Shown piece after piece: positions 37,881 to 48,043 of a DNA stretch of 64,000 nt. Position 1 is the first letter of the stretch, and the number at the start of each line of letters is the position of its first letter. The stretch is taken from the NCBI GenBank assembly GCA_003263775.1, contig JYJJ01000019.1, forward strand, positions 62,001 through 126,000. The letters are read 5' to 3'. This DNA comes from Vibrio maritimus. Its GTDB lineage: Bacteria > Pseudomonadota > Gammaproteobacteria > Enterobacterales > Vibrionaceae. The notes beneath the pieces are model-generated. The model saw nothing but the letters and a program-made list of their open reading frames with translations, was not told the origin of the DNA and made no database searches. Position numbers and translations under genes: made by a program.

Positions 37881-38726
37881 ATGGTCAACATGAGCAATAA
37901 GATAAACGTCATCACCCTCCCTAAGGGAAACCCCTGTCAGATCATCGACAGTGCCATTGATGATGAGGGAGGAATTATTGGCGCCCATCGACATGATTAC
38001 TTTGAGATCATTTGGTGCCTGGATGATGTCGGCAAACAGAGCATCGATTTTGTCGAGTATCCGAGTAAAAAAGGGCGCTTTTTCACCATCGCACCGGGGC
38101 AGGTGCATGAAACCGCTGAGCTTACTGACAATTATCGCATGATGATTTTCTCAACCGACTTTCTAGAGAATCGTCCGCGCCACCAACGTATGTTCAATGC
38201 CGTCTTTCGCGCCCACGATGACCAACAGCCCTACTTTGATACCTCTGTTGAAGGGCTTGCCTATTTCGAGGCTCTGTTTAACCTGCTACTGGATGAATTC
38301 CACCAGCCACAGACCGATTGGGATCTGATTGAGTCACTGCTTACGAGTTTTTTGCGCTACCTGTTAAGGTTTTCCATCGATACAGAAGACAAAAAGGTGG
38401 TTAAAGATGCTCGCATGACCAAAGTACTCGGGTTGATTGAACGCCACTACCGCTCACAGCGCCACGTTCAGTTTTATGCCGACGAACTGTCCATTACCAG
38501 TAAACGCCTCAACGAGCTGACTAAGAAACATGTCGGCAAGACGATTACCCGCCTTTTGCATGACCGAATCTTATTGGAAGCCAACCGCGATTTACTGTTT
38601 TCCACCAAAACCGTAAAAACAATCGCATTGGACTTGGGCTTTGACGATCCTTCCTATTTTGGACGCTTTTATCGCGCTCAAATGGGAGAATCCCCTGCTG
38701 AATTTCGAAAACGAACGTCCGAATAG
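37881..38726 (+). CDS. AraC-family regulator
   Basis: About 281 aa. N-terminal cupin (GAHRHDYFEIIWCLDDVGKQSIDF, FFTIAPGQVHETAEL) and C-terminal AraC DNA-binding region (QFYADELSITSKRLNELTKKHVGKTITRLLHDRILLEANRDL, IALDLGFDDPSYFGRFYRAQMGESPAEFRK). Start is uncertain between ATG 37881 and ATG 37890; neither has a strong RBS. It is divergent from the other AraC gene and directly upstream of the MATE pump gene, 100 bp away, which is a plausible target. Confidence 0.82.
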   Translation: MVNMSNKINVITLPKGNPCQIIDSAIDDEGGIIGAHRHDYFEIIWCLDDVGKQSIDFVEYPSKKGRFFTIAPGQVHETAELTDNYRMMIFSTDFLENRPRHQRMFNAVFRAHDDQQPYFDTSVEGLAYFEALFNLLLDEFHQPQTDWDLIESLLTSFLRYLLRFSIDTEDKKVVKDARMTKVLGLIERHYRSQRHVQFYADELSITSKRLNELTKKHVGKTITRLLHDRILLEANRDLLFSTKTVKTIALDLGFDDPSYFGRFYRAQMGESPAEFRKRTSE

Positions 38727-38825
38727 TACCAGATAAAGGTCACTATCTCCCTTTCTTAGCCCAGTTTTGGTAACGATAATACCAGTAATAGTATTCGTAT
38801 TACTTCCAGCGTATTTTGGTTATCA

Positions 38826-40165
38826 ATGAGTATAAATTTAAAATCTGACCCGATTCAGAAGTCGTTTATTCAGTATTTATTGCCAGCTTTGTCAGGCATG
38901 GTGATCAAGTCCATCTTCATCATGGGAGATGCTTGGTTTGTGGGTAAAGGCGTCGGCCCTGAGGGTCTTGGCGCCATATCGTTAACGATTCCTGCTTTTT
39001 CAATCTTTTCCGCTTTGGCCATGATGGTAGGCATTGGTGGTGCAGCGCTCATGTCAATTGAGTTTGGCAAAGGAAACTTGAAAGTCGGTCAAACCCTGTT
39101 TAGCCAATCTATGCTCGCGACAGCAATCATCACTACAGTTGCTGTCGTCGCATGTTTAATTTGGCTTGATGAGATCATCGCTCTGATGGGCGCTAGCGGC
39201 TATATGGCGCAGTTAGCTCACGACTACTTAAATGTGATGCTCAAGTTCTTTGTGCTCTATGCGTTAGCTTGGGTCATGTCTTGCTTCGTGCGTAACGATA
39301 CCAACCCAAAACTTGCCATGTATGCGATGTCTGCGGGCGCCGTGACCAACTTAGTTTTAGACTATTTCTTTGTTTTGAAATTTGGGTGGGGTATGAAAGG
39401 GGCAGCTTACGCGACTGCGATTGCTCAGGGTGTTATCGCGCTGATTCTTCTGACTCACTTCGCCAAACAAAAAGGGCAACTACGTTTGAGTTTGGAGGGT
39501 TTAGGGCTTGATCGTGTCGGTCAGATCTTAAAGATTGGCGTTCCGACATTCTTTATCGAGATCACCTCTGCACTGACAATTTTGCTGTTTAACTATGTGC
39601 TGCTTAGCCAGTTTGGCGAGAGTCATATCATCGCTTACGGCTTAACTGCTAACGTCGGTGTGTTTGCTCTGTTCGTCATCGTTGGTATCAACCAAGCTTG
39701 TCAGCCGATCATCAGCTTTAACTACGGTGCCAGCAAAACCGAGCGCGTTTACAGCACACTTAAGCTTGGACTAGTCACTTCCATTGGTAGTGGACTATTA
39801 TTCCTGTCGATTATTTGGTTCACAGCGCAAGACGTGGCAAGGTTCTATTTGGGGCTGAGAGTGAATTGCTAGAGCTTTCAGCCACAGCTCTACTGTTTTT
39901 CTTTTATGCCACACCGCTTATGGGGCTTAACCTGGTCGTCGCCAATCTATTTCAAGCTATTGCCAAACCGAATCAAGCCACCATTATCTCTCTAGCTCGC
40001 GGTTTTGTGTTTGTCGCGCTGGGGGTGGTTATTCTACCTGGTCTGTTCCCTACCAATGGTATTTGGGCAAGTATCCTATTTGCCGAGGCCGCGACAGCAC
40101 TCATCAGTCTCGTATTACTGTTTGCCTTCTTAAGAAGGCAACAGATGACCCTATCGGAAGCATAA
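38826..40165 (+). CDS. MATE-family multidrug/metabolite efflux protein (frame broken once)
   Basis: Twelve-helix Na+ or H+ antiporter of the MATE family: IFIMGDAWFVGKGVGPEGLGAISLTIPAFSIFSALAMMVGIGGAALMSIEFGKG in the first half and VGINQACQPIISFNYGASKTERV in the second. One T is missing at 39848-39850, so the printed frame stops at 39872; repair reads ARFYFGAESELLELSATALLFF and gives 446 aa. The substrate cannot be predicted from sequence. Probably regulated by the AraC protein encoded just upstream. Confidence 0.85.
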
Positions 40166-40185
40166 CTAGATCTGCTCTCTTACGA

Positions 40186-41097
40186 TCAACCTTGAACGTA
40201 GGAGAGCAATTTATCACGCAGCCATATATTGGCTTTGCTATTTTGCTCTCTCTTATGCCCCATCAAAACATAGTTTACCGGCAATGAGCTAAAGGGTACT
40301 GGCAAGATCTGCAACCCAAATTGCTCGGAAAACTGCTTTGCCATGTTCAAACTCGTCATACCAATACTTTCGCTACTCCCAACCAACGCCATTAATGCTA
40401 GAAGTGATTCACATTCTGCGGCGACTTTGCGCGGCTGAATATGCTCCTTAGTAAAATAGTCCACCAGAAAAATCTCTTCGCGGCGCAGTTTGAGTGTAAT
40501 GTGTTTTTCTTGGTAATACTCCAAAGCACTGAGCGCCCCCTGAATTCGAGGGTGTTGCTTGCTGGCTATCACACAAATCTGGTCCGAGAAGAAAGGCTGG
40601 GTAAAGTAGCTTGATGTCGAAGACTCAGAAAACTCAATCGCTAAATCAGCTTGCCTTAGATTGAGCTTTTCACGAAGCTGCGCTTCAGTAACGGTTGTCG
40701 GAGACAGCACAATTTCGCAGTTGCCTAGACTTTTATCGGCTTCGATTTTCGGCACAAGATTAAGCATCACTGGCTCAGTGGCGTACACCACGAAACGACG
40801 CTTTCCTTCAACAGAAAACTCTTGGGCGTCATTCAATGTGTTTTCGATGGCTTCCAATGCAGGTTCTATTTGACGAGCCATCTCATGCGCCAAATGGGTT
40901 GGGGCAATCCCTCTCCCATCTCGAACAAACAGTTGTTGGCCTAACTGGTTCTGCAGCCGCTTGAGAGCACCGCTGACGCCAGGCTGAGTAAGGTCGAGTA
41001 CTTCTGCCGCCACAGTAATGGATTGAAAGCGATACACAGTCAAAAATACGCGCATCAGATTAAGATCAAAATCAGACAGTTTCATATACATAGCCAT
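40186..41097 (-). CDS. LysR-family regulator
   Basis: A 303-aa regulator with N-terminal winged helix (FDLNLMRVFLTVYRFQSITVAAEVLDLTQPGVSGALKRLQNQLGQQLFVRDGRGIAPT) and LysR effector domain. Starts at 41097, 41091 or 41085 are all possible; MKLSDFDLNL at 41085 resembles many relatives. It is divergent from the alkylsulfatase gene, which it probably controls. Confidence 0.85.
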   Translation of the reverse strand: MAMYMKLSDFDLNLMRVFLTVYRFQSITVAAEVLDLTQPGVSGALKRLQNQLGQQLFVRDGRGIAPTHLAHEMARQIEPALEAIENTLNDAQEFSVEGKRRFVVYATEPVMLNLVPKIEADKSLGNCEIVLSPTTVTEAQLREKLNLRQADLAIEFSESSTSSYFTQPFFSDQICVIASKQHPRIQGALSALEYYQEKHITLKLRREEIFLVDYFTKEHIQPRKVAAECESLLALMALVGSSESIGMTSLNMAKQFSEQFGLQILPVPFSSLPVNYVLMGHKREQNSKANIWLRDKLLSYVQG

Positions 41098-41192
41098 CAG
41101 TTATGTTTTAACTAAATTTATATGCATGTTTGGTTATGAGTCAAGTCGATATAGTGGCCTTGTTTCCTGTTAATACTGTGATGAGGTTTTCT

Positions 41193-43210
41193 ATGCTTCG
41201 AGCGCTTACTCCTTCAACTATCGCTATCGCTGTTATGGCGTCATTCGCCGCTAACGCTGACTACGCTGGCCTTGAGGACTACCAAGGTAAACCTGCAAGC
41301 TCCCATACGCTGGAGGCCAATCAGGCGCTTGCTTCGACACTACCGTGGCAAGACACGTCTGCATTTGACCGCACCAAACGTGGCCTTATCGCTGAATTTG
41401 GTACCCATGCTGCGGGTGAGCTTAAAAACCGATTTGAGTTTATGGCAGAGCTCTCTGTCGATGAGATCCCACCGACAGTCAATCCATCAATCTGGCGCCA
41501 AGGTATGCTCAACTATGCAGCTGGCGGCCTTTATGAAGTGACTGATGGTGTGTACCAGATCCGAGGCGCTGATCTCTCTAACATGACCATCTACCGTACA
41601 GACAATGGTTATGTGATTCACGATCCTTTGCTCTCGAAGGAAGCGGCTGCGGCCTCTTGGGACTTTGCCAAGCAGCATTTACCAAAAATCAACGGCGAGC
41701 ACAAAATCACAGGCATGATTTACTCTCACATGCACGCGGATCATTTTGGTGGCTCTCGTGGTATCTACGAGTCTGGTGACTTCAGCGAAGGTGCACCAAT
41801 CTATGCGCCAAAAGACTTCATCAAAGAGCTTGCTGACGAGAACGTGATAGCAGGTACTGCGATGGGACGCCGCGCCAACTATCAGTACGGCACAACGCTG
41901 GATAACGACGAAAAAGGCATTGTCGACAACGCACTTGGTCTGGGTACATCACGTGGAGAAGTCACGTTGGTAGCACCTACCACTGAAATCCAAGAACGCG
42001 AGAAAGTGATCACAATCGATGGTCTTGATTTCCATGCCATCAACATGCCTGGCGCAGAAGCACCAGCTGAGATCGTGCTTTATGTGCCTCAATATCGCTC
42101 TCTAAACACTGCTGAGCTGACTTACGACGGTATGCACAATATCTACACCTTCCGCGGCGCTAAAGTTCGTGACGCGCTGGTGTGGACGAAATACCTGACA
42201 GAGCTAAAGATGCGTTACGTTGATACGGGTCTTGTCGACAACATCCACGCTGCACACTCCGCGCCAGTTTGGAATGATGCGAATACGCCGCAAAATGAAA
42301 TTGCCGATTACATGACACTTCAGCGTGACAACTACGGCTTTATTCACAATCAAGCCATGCGTCTCGCAAACCACGGTGTGACTATCCACGATGTAGGGCG
42401 CGAAATAGAAAACCTGGTTCCTGAGTCTCAAAAGCAAACTTGGCACACTAACGGTTATCACGCTCTTACAGCCATAACGCTCGTGCCGTTGTAAACCTAT
42501 ACCTGGGATATCATGACATGAACCCAGTGAACACCAACCCACTGAAAACACAAGACAAGTCATGTGTGTATGTGCAAGCAGCCGGGGCAGATGTTCTATA
42601 TAACGCAGGCATGGAGCACTTTAAACAAGGGGAATATCAAGAAGCTTCTCAGCTGTTTAACGACCTGGTGCAATGCGACCCAAACAATGTGACGTACCGC
42701 TATGCGCTTGCAGACAGCTTCGAGCAGCAAGGCTATCAATCTGAAACCATGGCTTGGCGGAACTCTTACTTACAAGGTGCGGTTGAGCTTAGAACTGGCG
42801 AGATCCAACCTTCTATCAAGTTGGCCTCAGCAGACGTGATTGCCAATACACCAACGGGAATGTTCTTAGACTTCATTGCTGTTAGGCTTAATGCAGAAAA
42901 AGCCGAGCAAGCAGGTTTAGACTTTAACTTTGGTTTGTATCATCCAGACGTGGATGAGCGCTACTACGGTGAAGTGTCTAATGCCAATATGAGTAACATC
43001 GAAGTCGATACTCTACCGGAAACTAATGTAGAGCTTATCATCCACAAATCGGATCTTACCCGAGTGGCACTTGGCCAGACATCACTTGATGAGCTGCTGA
43101 AATCAGGTCAAGCAGGTATCAAGGGCGATGCTGAGCTCATAGGCAAGCTCGCAGCTTCACTTGATGAGTTTGATGGCATGTTTGAAATCTTACCTATGCC
43201 GAATAAGTAA
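41193..43210 (+). CDS. Exported linear alkylsulfatase (SdsA/YjcS family), frame broken once
   Basis: Zinc metallo-beta-lactamase-fold hydrolase that removes sulfate from alkyl sulfates such as SDS. Signal peptide MLRALTPSTIAIAVMASFAANA, then the zinc motif SHMHADHFGG, the second metal region PGAEAPAEIVLYVP, a helical dimerisation domain (LRDAL-type) and a C-terminal SCP2-like domain (VELIIHKSDLTRVALGQTSLDELLKSGQAGIKGD). One G is missing at 42462; as printed the protein stops at 42494 and a separate fragment begins at 42518. Repair reads [29 protein letters not shown] and gives 672 aa. ATG 41193 is chosen for its GAGG six bases upstream and the signal peptide. Confidence 0.9.
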
Positions 43211-43226
43211 GACGAACCACAAACGA

Positions 43227-43253
43227 AAAACCCAGAGCCTTGCTCTGGGTTTT
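43227..43253. terminator. Bidirectional terminator
   Basis: Perfect stem AAAACCCAGAGC/GCTCTGGGTTTT with a 3-nt loop between the convergent alkylsulfatase and yegD genes. Confidence 0.88.
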
Positions 43254-43275
43254 GTCTATCTGCGCAGTGGTCTTG

Positions 43276-44625
43276 TTATCTAAAACAAACATCTGCCATC
43301 GTGCCAACCCTGCTGTAACTGAGCCAAAGTAGTTGCCCGAGACTACTGGAATGTTTGGCAGCACATCTTGCACCGCTTTACGAAGCACTGAGGAGCGTGC
43401 CGAGCCTCCCGTCATGTAAATTACATCCGGTAACGTGCCCGCTTGTTGCGCCGCTTCTTTGACCAACGCCTGAATTTTCTTGGTCGGATTGTCGATCGCC
43501 GCCGCCATATCTGCCTGACTGATGTCGATCCCCACATGTTCACTATAGAGATCAAGCATCGCTTTGTACTCGGCATTTTCTTCAAGGGCAATCTTGCTTT
43601 TTCAGCCTCACGAATCACCGCATAACCCAAGGTTTCTTGATGCAAAGCAAGCAAGCGATTCACCTTTTCTGGCTCTAAGGCCTCTTTTGCCAATAGTCTA
43701 AGCTCTTTCAAATTGTCATGAGCATAGAACTTTCTTTGCGCTTGAACGTCGTTAATCGCAATAGGGTTCCAGAACTGAGTCACTGGGATATCTAAACCGG
43801 ATAAACGTTTTGTGCCCATACCAAAGGCATGCATGAAACGGCGAAACGCTATGTAGATATCCAAATCATTACCGCCGACAAGTTGGCCTGTGTGGGCAAT
43901 GAGCGATTGCTGTCTGTCGTCTTTTCCAACCCAGGATGGTCCCATCTGTATGTAAGAGCAGTCAGTTGTACCACCGCCAATATCAACCACCAATACGTTT
44001 TTGTTTTCTGTCAGAGTCGATTCGAATTCAAGTCCAGCGGCGACTGGCTCATATTGAAACTCGACATCTTTGAAGCCAGCGCGATTTGCGGCGCGTAATA
44101 GTATCCCTTCAGCTTGCTGGTTTGACGCGTCTCCTCCGCGACCTAGAAAGTTCACCGGGCGTCCAATCACGGTTTGATCAATTGTGCGCTCAAGGTTCGC
44201 CTCTGCTTTACGCTTGACGTTACTCATCATGCGCAAACCAGGTCTTCAAAGAACGAAAGCTGCATATCGCGCAGCCCCATTGCGCCTAAGAAGGATTTAG
44301 GAGACTTAATGTAATAGACATCTTTCGGGTCTTCTAAATAGAGGTTCAGAGCTTGTTCACCAAACAGCACATCGCTTGGGATCACCTCTATACCCTCTTC
44401 ACGGTTCATCTTAACTGCACGGCGCAAAACAGCCTCACCAGTGTCATTAGATGGACGAATGTCTAAACATCGAAATAGGTATTCTGATACCGTTTCAGCC
44501 GTTGGTGCACAGAGTGTTGATGCAATGTAGCAGTTATCCCCTACCAGCGGGATTTGCTCAACGTTGCCATTGTTTGAATGCGCAACGGAGCAGTTTGCGG
44601 TTCCGTAATCAAAACCGATAGCCAT
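43276..44625 (-). CDS. yegD: YegD, Hsp70-family ATPase-like protein (frame broken three times)
   Basis: Member of the actin/Hsp70 ATPase superfamily lacking the substrate-binding domain of DnaK. Phosphate and adenosine motifs: MAIGFDYGTANCSVA, VLVVDIGGGTTDCSYI and DVIYMTGGSARSSVLRKA. Bases are missing near 44230, at the T run 43598-43602 and near 43296. With all three restored the protein is exactly 450 aa, the length of E. coli YegD, and ends SVTAGLARWADVCFR instead of running on to 43194. GAGG precedes ATG 44625. The cellular role is poorly known; a chaperone-like function is assumed from the family. Confidence 0.88.
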
Positions 44626-44730
44626 AGAAATTACCTCAACACACGAAAAAGGCCGCAAAGGATAGCAGCCTGACAATGAACTTCAAGTGTGAAACCTTAC
44701 GCCCAGCACCAGTAGACAGGTCAAACATAA

Positions 44731-44765
44731 AAATAGGGCTACGACCTGTCGCCGTAGCCCTATTT
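44731..44765 (-). terminator. Terminator of the thioesterase gene
   Basis: Perfect 13-bp stem AAATAGGGCTACG/CGTAGCCCTATTT with a 9-nt loop; on the minus strand it runs into TTTTTATG. Confidence 0.85.
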
Positions 44766-44771
44766 GCTTTG

Positions 44772-44784
44772 TTTACACTGTAAA
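44772..44784. other. parS2 centromere site (outlying copy)
   Basis: TTTACACTGTAAA exactly matches the chromosome 2 consensus TTTACA-N-TGTAAA recognised by vibrio ParB2. It lies in the short gap between the thioesterase gene and its terminator, about 14 kb from the parS2 cluster at 59.1 kb. Confidence 0.85.
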
Positions 44785-44803
44785 ACACGCTTAATCAAAG
44801 TAC

Positions 44804-45603
44804 CTAGTCAAAGATAGCGATACTCTGACGACTAACCGCAACGAGATCGCCGCGATTATTCCAAATATTGGCTTGGGCGTGAGCATAACCCTCTGCGGCT
44901 TGCCTTGTGTGGGATTGATATGCAAACCAATCTTCAGGCTGCACTGAGCGGTGGGGATGAATAAACTCCAAGTTCCACATCATAGTACTGGCGGGTGCAG
45001 GCGTTGCCATCATCTGCAATACGCCGGGAGCCAGGCATCAACCAGGCAAATTAAGTGCGCGTCAGAGATGGATTCTGGAGAGACCTTAAAGCGCATCCAA
45101 CCCCATGTATGTGAGTCTTTACTTGCAGTGAAAGGTAGGTGGCCACGGGCAAGCGCTAGGTCAATGTGCGACGTGTAGTTCGGTGCACCTTGCTCTATCG
45201 ATGGAAATCTTGGTAGGTCATCGGGTACTGGCATGATGTGGTTATCATTGTTGTTCACCACTATTTTGGACTCACGGTCGGCACCAAAGCAGCCTTGCTG
45301 GAACACGGCCACTTGACCGTTTTGCACCAAACGCGCACTGAGCTGAGAAACACTTTTGCCTTCCCTAAGAACCTCAACCTCAAATGTGAACGGCACATCC
45401 ACCAAAAGCGGGCCGACAAAATTGGTGTTAAGCGAGCGCAACACACGCTCGCCAATCAAGTGAGACTGCATCACGGTATACAGCAATGAAGCGGACAACC
45501 CACCAAAAACGGTTCGCCCCTGTCCCCATGACGCCGGGATCGACATATGTTCACCGGTTTTCGCACACAGCTTGGCTTTTGCGATTAATTCGTCGAAGTG
45601 CAT
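44804..45603 (-). CDS. Acyl-CoA thioesterase, TesB-like double hotdog (frame broken once)
   Basis: Two hotdog domains in one chain: ASWGQGRTVFGGLSASLLYTVMQSHL near the N-terminus and TPAPASTMMWNLEFIHPHRSVQPEDWFAYQSHTRQAAEGYAHAQANIWNNRGDLVAVSRQSIAIF at the C-terminus. Hydrolyses acyl-CoA or related thioesters. One base is missing at 45024-45025; repair reads VDAWLPGVLQMMATPAPAST and gives 266 aa. ATG 45603 is preceded by AAGGTGG. Single-gene unit with its own terminator. Confidence 0.83.
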
Positions 45604-45764
45604 CCCTACCACCTTATGTTAACACCTTGTTACTCAACAATAACTGGTCGGATGGGTTGCTGCAAGAGGTGTTACCTGATTTTGTTACATTTCACACACA
45701 TCCAGCAATAACATTTCAACATCAATCTAAACATTTCCCTAACAGAAAAATAATCCAAGGTGGT

Positions 45765-46489
45765 TTACTGCTGAATCACAGTACTGCGAGGAGACGTATA
45801 TTCAAACGAATACTGCTTTAAGCTAAATCGGTTGATCGCAAAGTCAAAGATAGTGCCGTCTTCAAGTACGCCTATTGCTTCAACACAAAGCGTAGGTGTG
45901 CCGCTTTTTAGCTTCAAAGGCTTTGAATCCTCTGCAGATATACCTTCTGCGTACACTTTTTCGCGACTGTGTTTGATTTTGTGGCCGAGCTTATGCTCAA
46001 CATATTGATACTTTGAGTTTTGGATCGTTTCTACAGACAAGTCTGGGAACAACGCAAACGGCATATAGCTGTGCTCTAACACCTCAGGCACATCATTAAT
46101 CATTCGAACACGCTTAATGAAATAGACTTGATCGCCTGCCACGACGTCCAGCTTTTGTGCCACATACTCATCAGCCTCTTGGAGCTGAAATGAGAGAATA
46201 CGAGTTGAAGCCTTACCGCCCTGCTGCTCAACTTCTTCCGTAAAACCAGAGTGACTTAACGCATCATGTTGCGTCTTAGCTGATTTGATGTACGTGCCAT
46301 CACCACGCACTCGATGCACGAGATCTTTTTCGACCAGCATCTTCATCGCGTTTCTAATGGTCGCTCGCTAACGCCAAACTCTTCTTGCAGTTCTTGTTCG
46401 GTAGGCAACAAAGAATCTCGAGGATAGGTTTTATCGGCAATCCTTTGTTCTAGTACTTCCGAAACTCTCATGTAGAGGTGTTTACTCAT
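45765..46489 (-). CDS. GntR-family regulator of the HutC/UTRA type (frame broken once)
   Basis: Winged helix at the N-terminus (RIADKTYPRDSLLPTEQELQEEFGVSEATIRNAMKMLVEKDLVHRVRGDGTYI after repair) and a UTRA effector domain (VYFIKRVRMINDVPEVLEHSYMP, TLCVEAIGVLEDGTIFDFAINRF). One base is missing near 46364, inside the recognition helix. GAGG precedes ATG 46489; repaired length 241 aa. It is divergent from the GH4/PTS operon, so it most likely represses it and responds to a phosphorylated sugar, as UTRA regulators usually do. Confidence 0.85.
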
Positions 46490-46633
46490 GATGTCGCCTC
46501 GTTGAATTTTTTCAAAAGAATACATTAATAGTACTTTTAATTCAACAAAGAGTACTTATAGCCATTACTAATCTATAAAAGCATACATTTGTGTGATCTA
46601 GAGTTGTTTTTTGAGCTTATATTTTTAAATGTA

Positions 46634-46668
46634 CTTTAAATGTACCCATTCAAAGAATACATTTAAAG
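46634..46668. promoter_or_regulatory. Candidate operator of the GH4/PTS operon
   Basis: Perfect 11-bp inverted repeat CTTTAAATGTA/TACATTTAAAG separated by 13 bp, 30 bp before the GH4 start. A further direct copy of AAATGTAC overlaps its left arm, and related AGTACTTTT/AGTACTTAT words lie nearer the regulator. Good candidate for the divergent GntR protein. Confidence 0.55.
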
Positions 46669-46697
46669 CACTTAATCGACATCCAATAGGTTCAGAA

Positions 46698-48026
46698 ATG
46701 AAGAAACAAAACCTTACTATCGTAGGCGCTGGCAGCACATACACTATCGGTATGATCATGAGTTTGATCGCTGAAAAAGAGACATTTCCACTAAGAAAGA
46801 TCACTTTTTATGATACTGATGCAGAACGCCAAGCACTTAACGCCGAAGCGACAAAGATCCTATTAAAAGAACGTTACCCAGAAGTAGAAGAGTTTCACTA
46901 CACCACAAACAAAGAAGAAGCATTCAAAGATAGCGACTTTTTCTTCATCCAAATCCGTAGCGGCGGCTTACAAATGCGTGAGCGTGATGAGCAAATCCCT
47001 CTTGCGCACGGTTGTGTTGGCCAAGAAACTTGTGGTCCAGGTGGTATGGCTTATGGCCTTCGCTCAATCGGTGACATGATTGAAATCATCAACGATATCC
47101 GAAAACAGTGTCCAAACGCATGGATCCTGAACTACACCAACCCAGCAGCGATCGTTGCTGAGGCTCTCAATCGTGAGTTCCCAACTGATAAAAAGATCCT
47201 CAATATCTGTGATATGCCTGCGGCTATTATGGTCAGCTATGCGCAAATCCTTGGCTGTGAGATCTGGGATTTGGTTCCTGAGTACTTCGGACTTAACCAT
47301 TACGGCTGGTTTACCGGCATCAAAAACCGACAAGGTGAAGATCTTACAGACCGCATTAAGGACGTGATTCTTAATGAAGGTATCAAAGCGGTAGATTCAG
47401 AAATCGTCAATGACCCATCATGGCAAGCAACGTTTAAGAACATGCAAACGATGCTTCGTGACAACCCAGAGTACCTGCCAAACACCTACCTACAGTACTA
47501 CCTGTACCCTGAGAAAATGGCCGCGAAAGAGGACATCAACAATACTCGTGCACGACAAGTCATCAATGGGCGAGAAAAACGTGTCTTTGACCTTTGCCAG
47601 CGTGTTATTTCCGAAAAGACTACTGCTCAAGAAGAGCTACACGCTGACATTCATGGCCGTTACATGGTTCGAGTCGCAGCATCACTTGCTTACAATTTGT
47701 GCGAAACCTACCTAGTCATTGTTCCAAATAACGGAGCTATCTCAAATATTCAAGAAGACGCGATGGTTGAAGTCCCAAGCTTGCTAACAAGCAGTGGGCC
47801 GAAAGCTCTCAGCGTCGGTAAGATACCAACATTCCAAAAAGCCATGATTGAAAGCCAACTCGGCTATGAAAAGCTCGTGGTTGACGCTTGGTATGAAGGT
47901 AGCAAGCAAAAACTCATCAACGCCCTTACTTTAAACCGCACTGTGGTCAATGTACCTAAGGCGAAAGCGATCGTTGAAGAAATTCTTGAAGAAAACAGAA
48001 GTTATTTACCTCAGTTTAATAAATAA
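46698..48026 (+). CDS. Glycoside hydrolase family 4, 6-phospho-alpha-glucosidase-like
   Basis: NAD+- and Mn2+-dependent cytoplasmic hydrolase (442 aa) that cleaves 6-phospho-glycosides by a redox-elimination mechanism. Nucleotide loop LTIVGAGSTYTIGMIMSL; family motifs FFFIQIRSGGLQMRERDEQIPLAHGCVGQETCGPGGMAYGLRSI, NYTNPAAIVAEAL, metal-ligand Cys in NICDMP and FGLNHYGW. The size and motifs fit AglB/GlvA-type 6-phospho-alpha-glucosidases better than LicH-type beta enzymes, but anomer preference is not certain. AGG precedes ATG 46698. First gene of a four-gene operon with the PTS transporter 17 bp downstream. Confidence 0.9.
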   Translation: MKKQNLTIVGAGSTYTIGMIMSLIAEKETFPLRKITFYDTDAERQALNAEATKILLKERYPEVEEFHYTTNKEEAFKDSDFFFIQIRSGGLQMRERDEQIPLAHGCVGQETCGPGGMAYGLRSIGDMIEIINDIRKQCPNAWILNYTNPAAIVAEALNREFPTDKKILNICDMPAAIMVSYAQILGCEIWDLVPEYFGLNHYGWFTGIKNRQGEDLTDRIKDVILNEGIKAVDSEIVNDPSWQATFKNMQTMLRDNPEYLPNTYLQYYLYPEKMAAKEDINNTRARQVINGREKRVFDLCQRVISEKTTAQEELHADIHGRYMVRVAASLAYNLCETYLVIVPNNGAISNIQEDAMVEVPSLLTSSGPKALSVGKIPTFQKAMIESQLGYEKLVVDAWYEGSKQKLINALTLNRTVVNVPKAKAIVEEILEENRSYLPQFNK

Positions 48027-48043
48027 GTAACAAGGATAATAAA

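Noticed and set aside
42518..43210. Independent sterol-carrier-like protein gene
   Set aside because: It is the C-terminal domain of the alkylsulfatase, separated only by a one-base deletion at 42462.
43194..43559. Separate 121-aa gene ending at 43194
   Set aside because: It is the third fragment of yegD; after restoring one base near 43296 the natural YegD C-terminus and a stop at 43276 appear.
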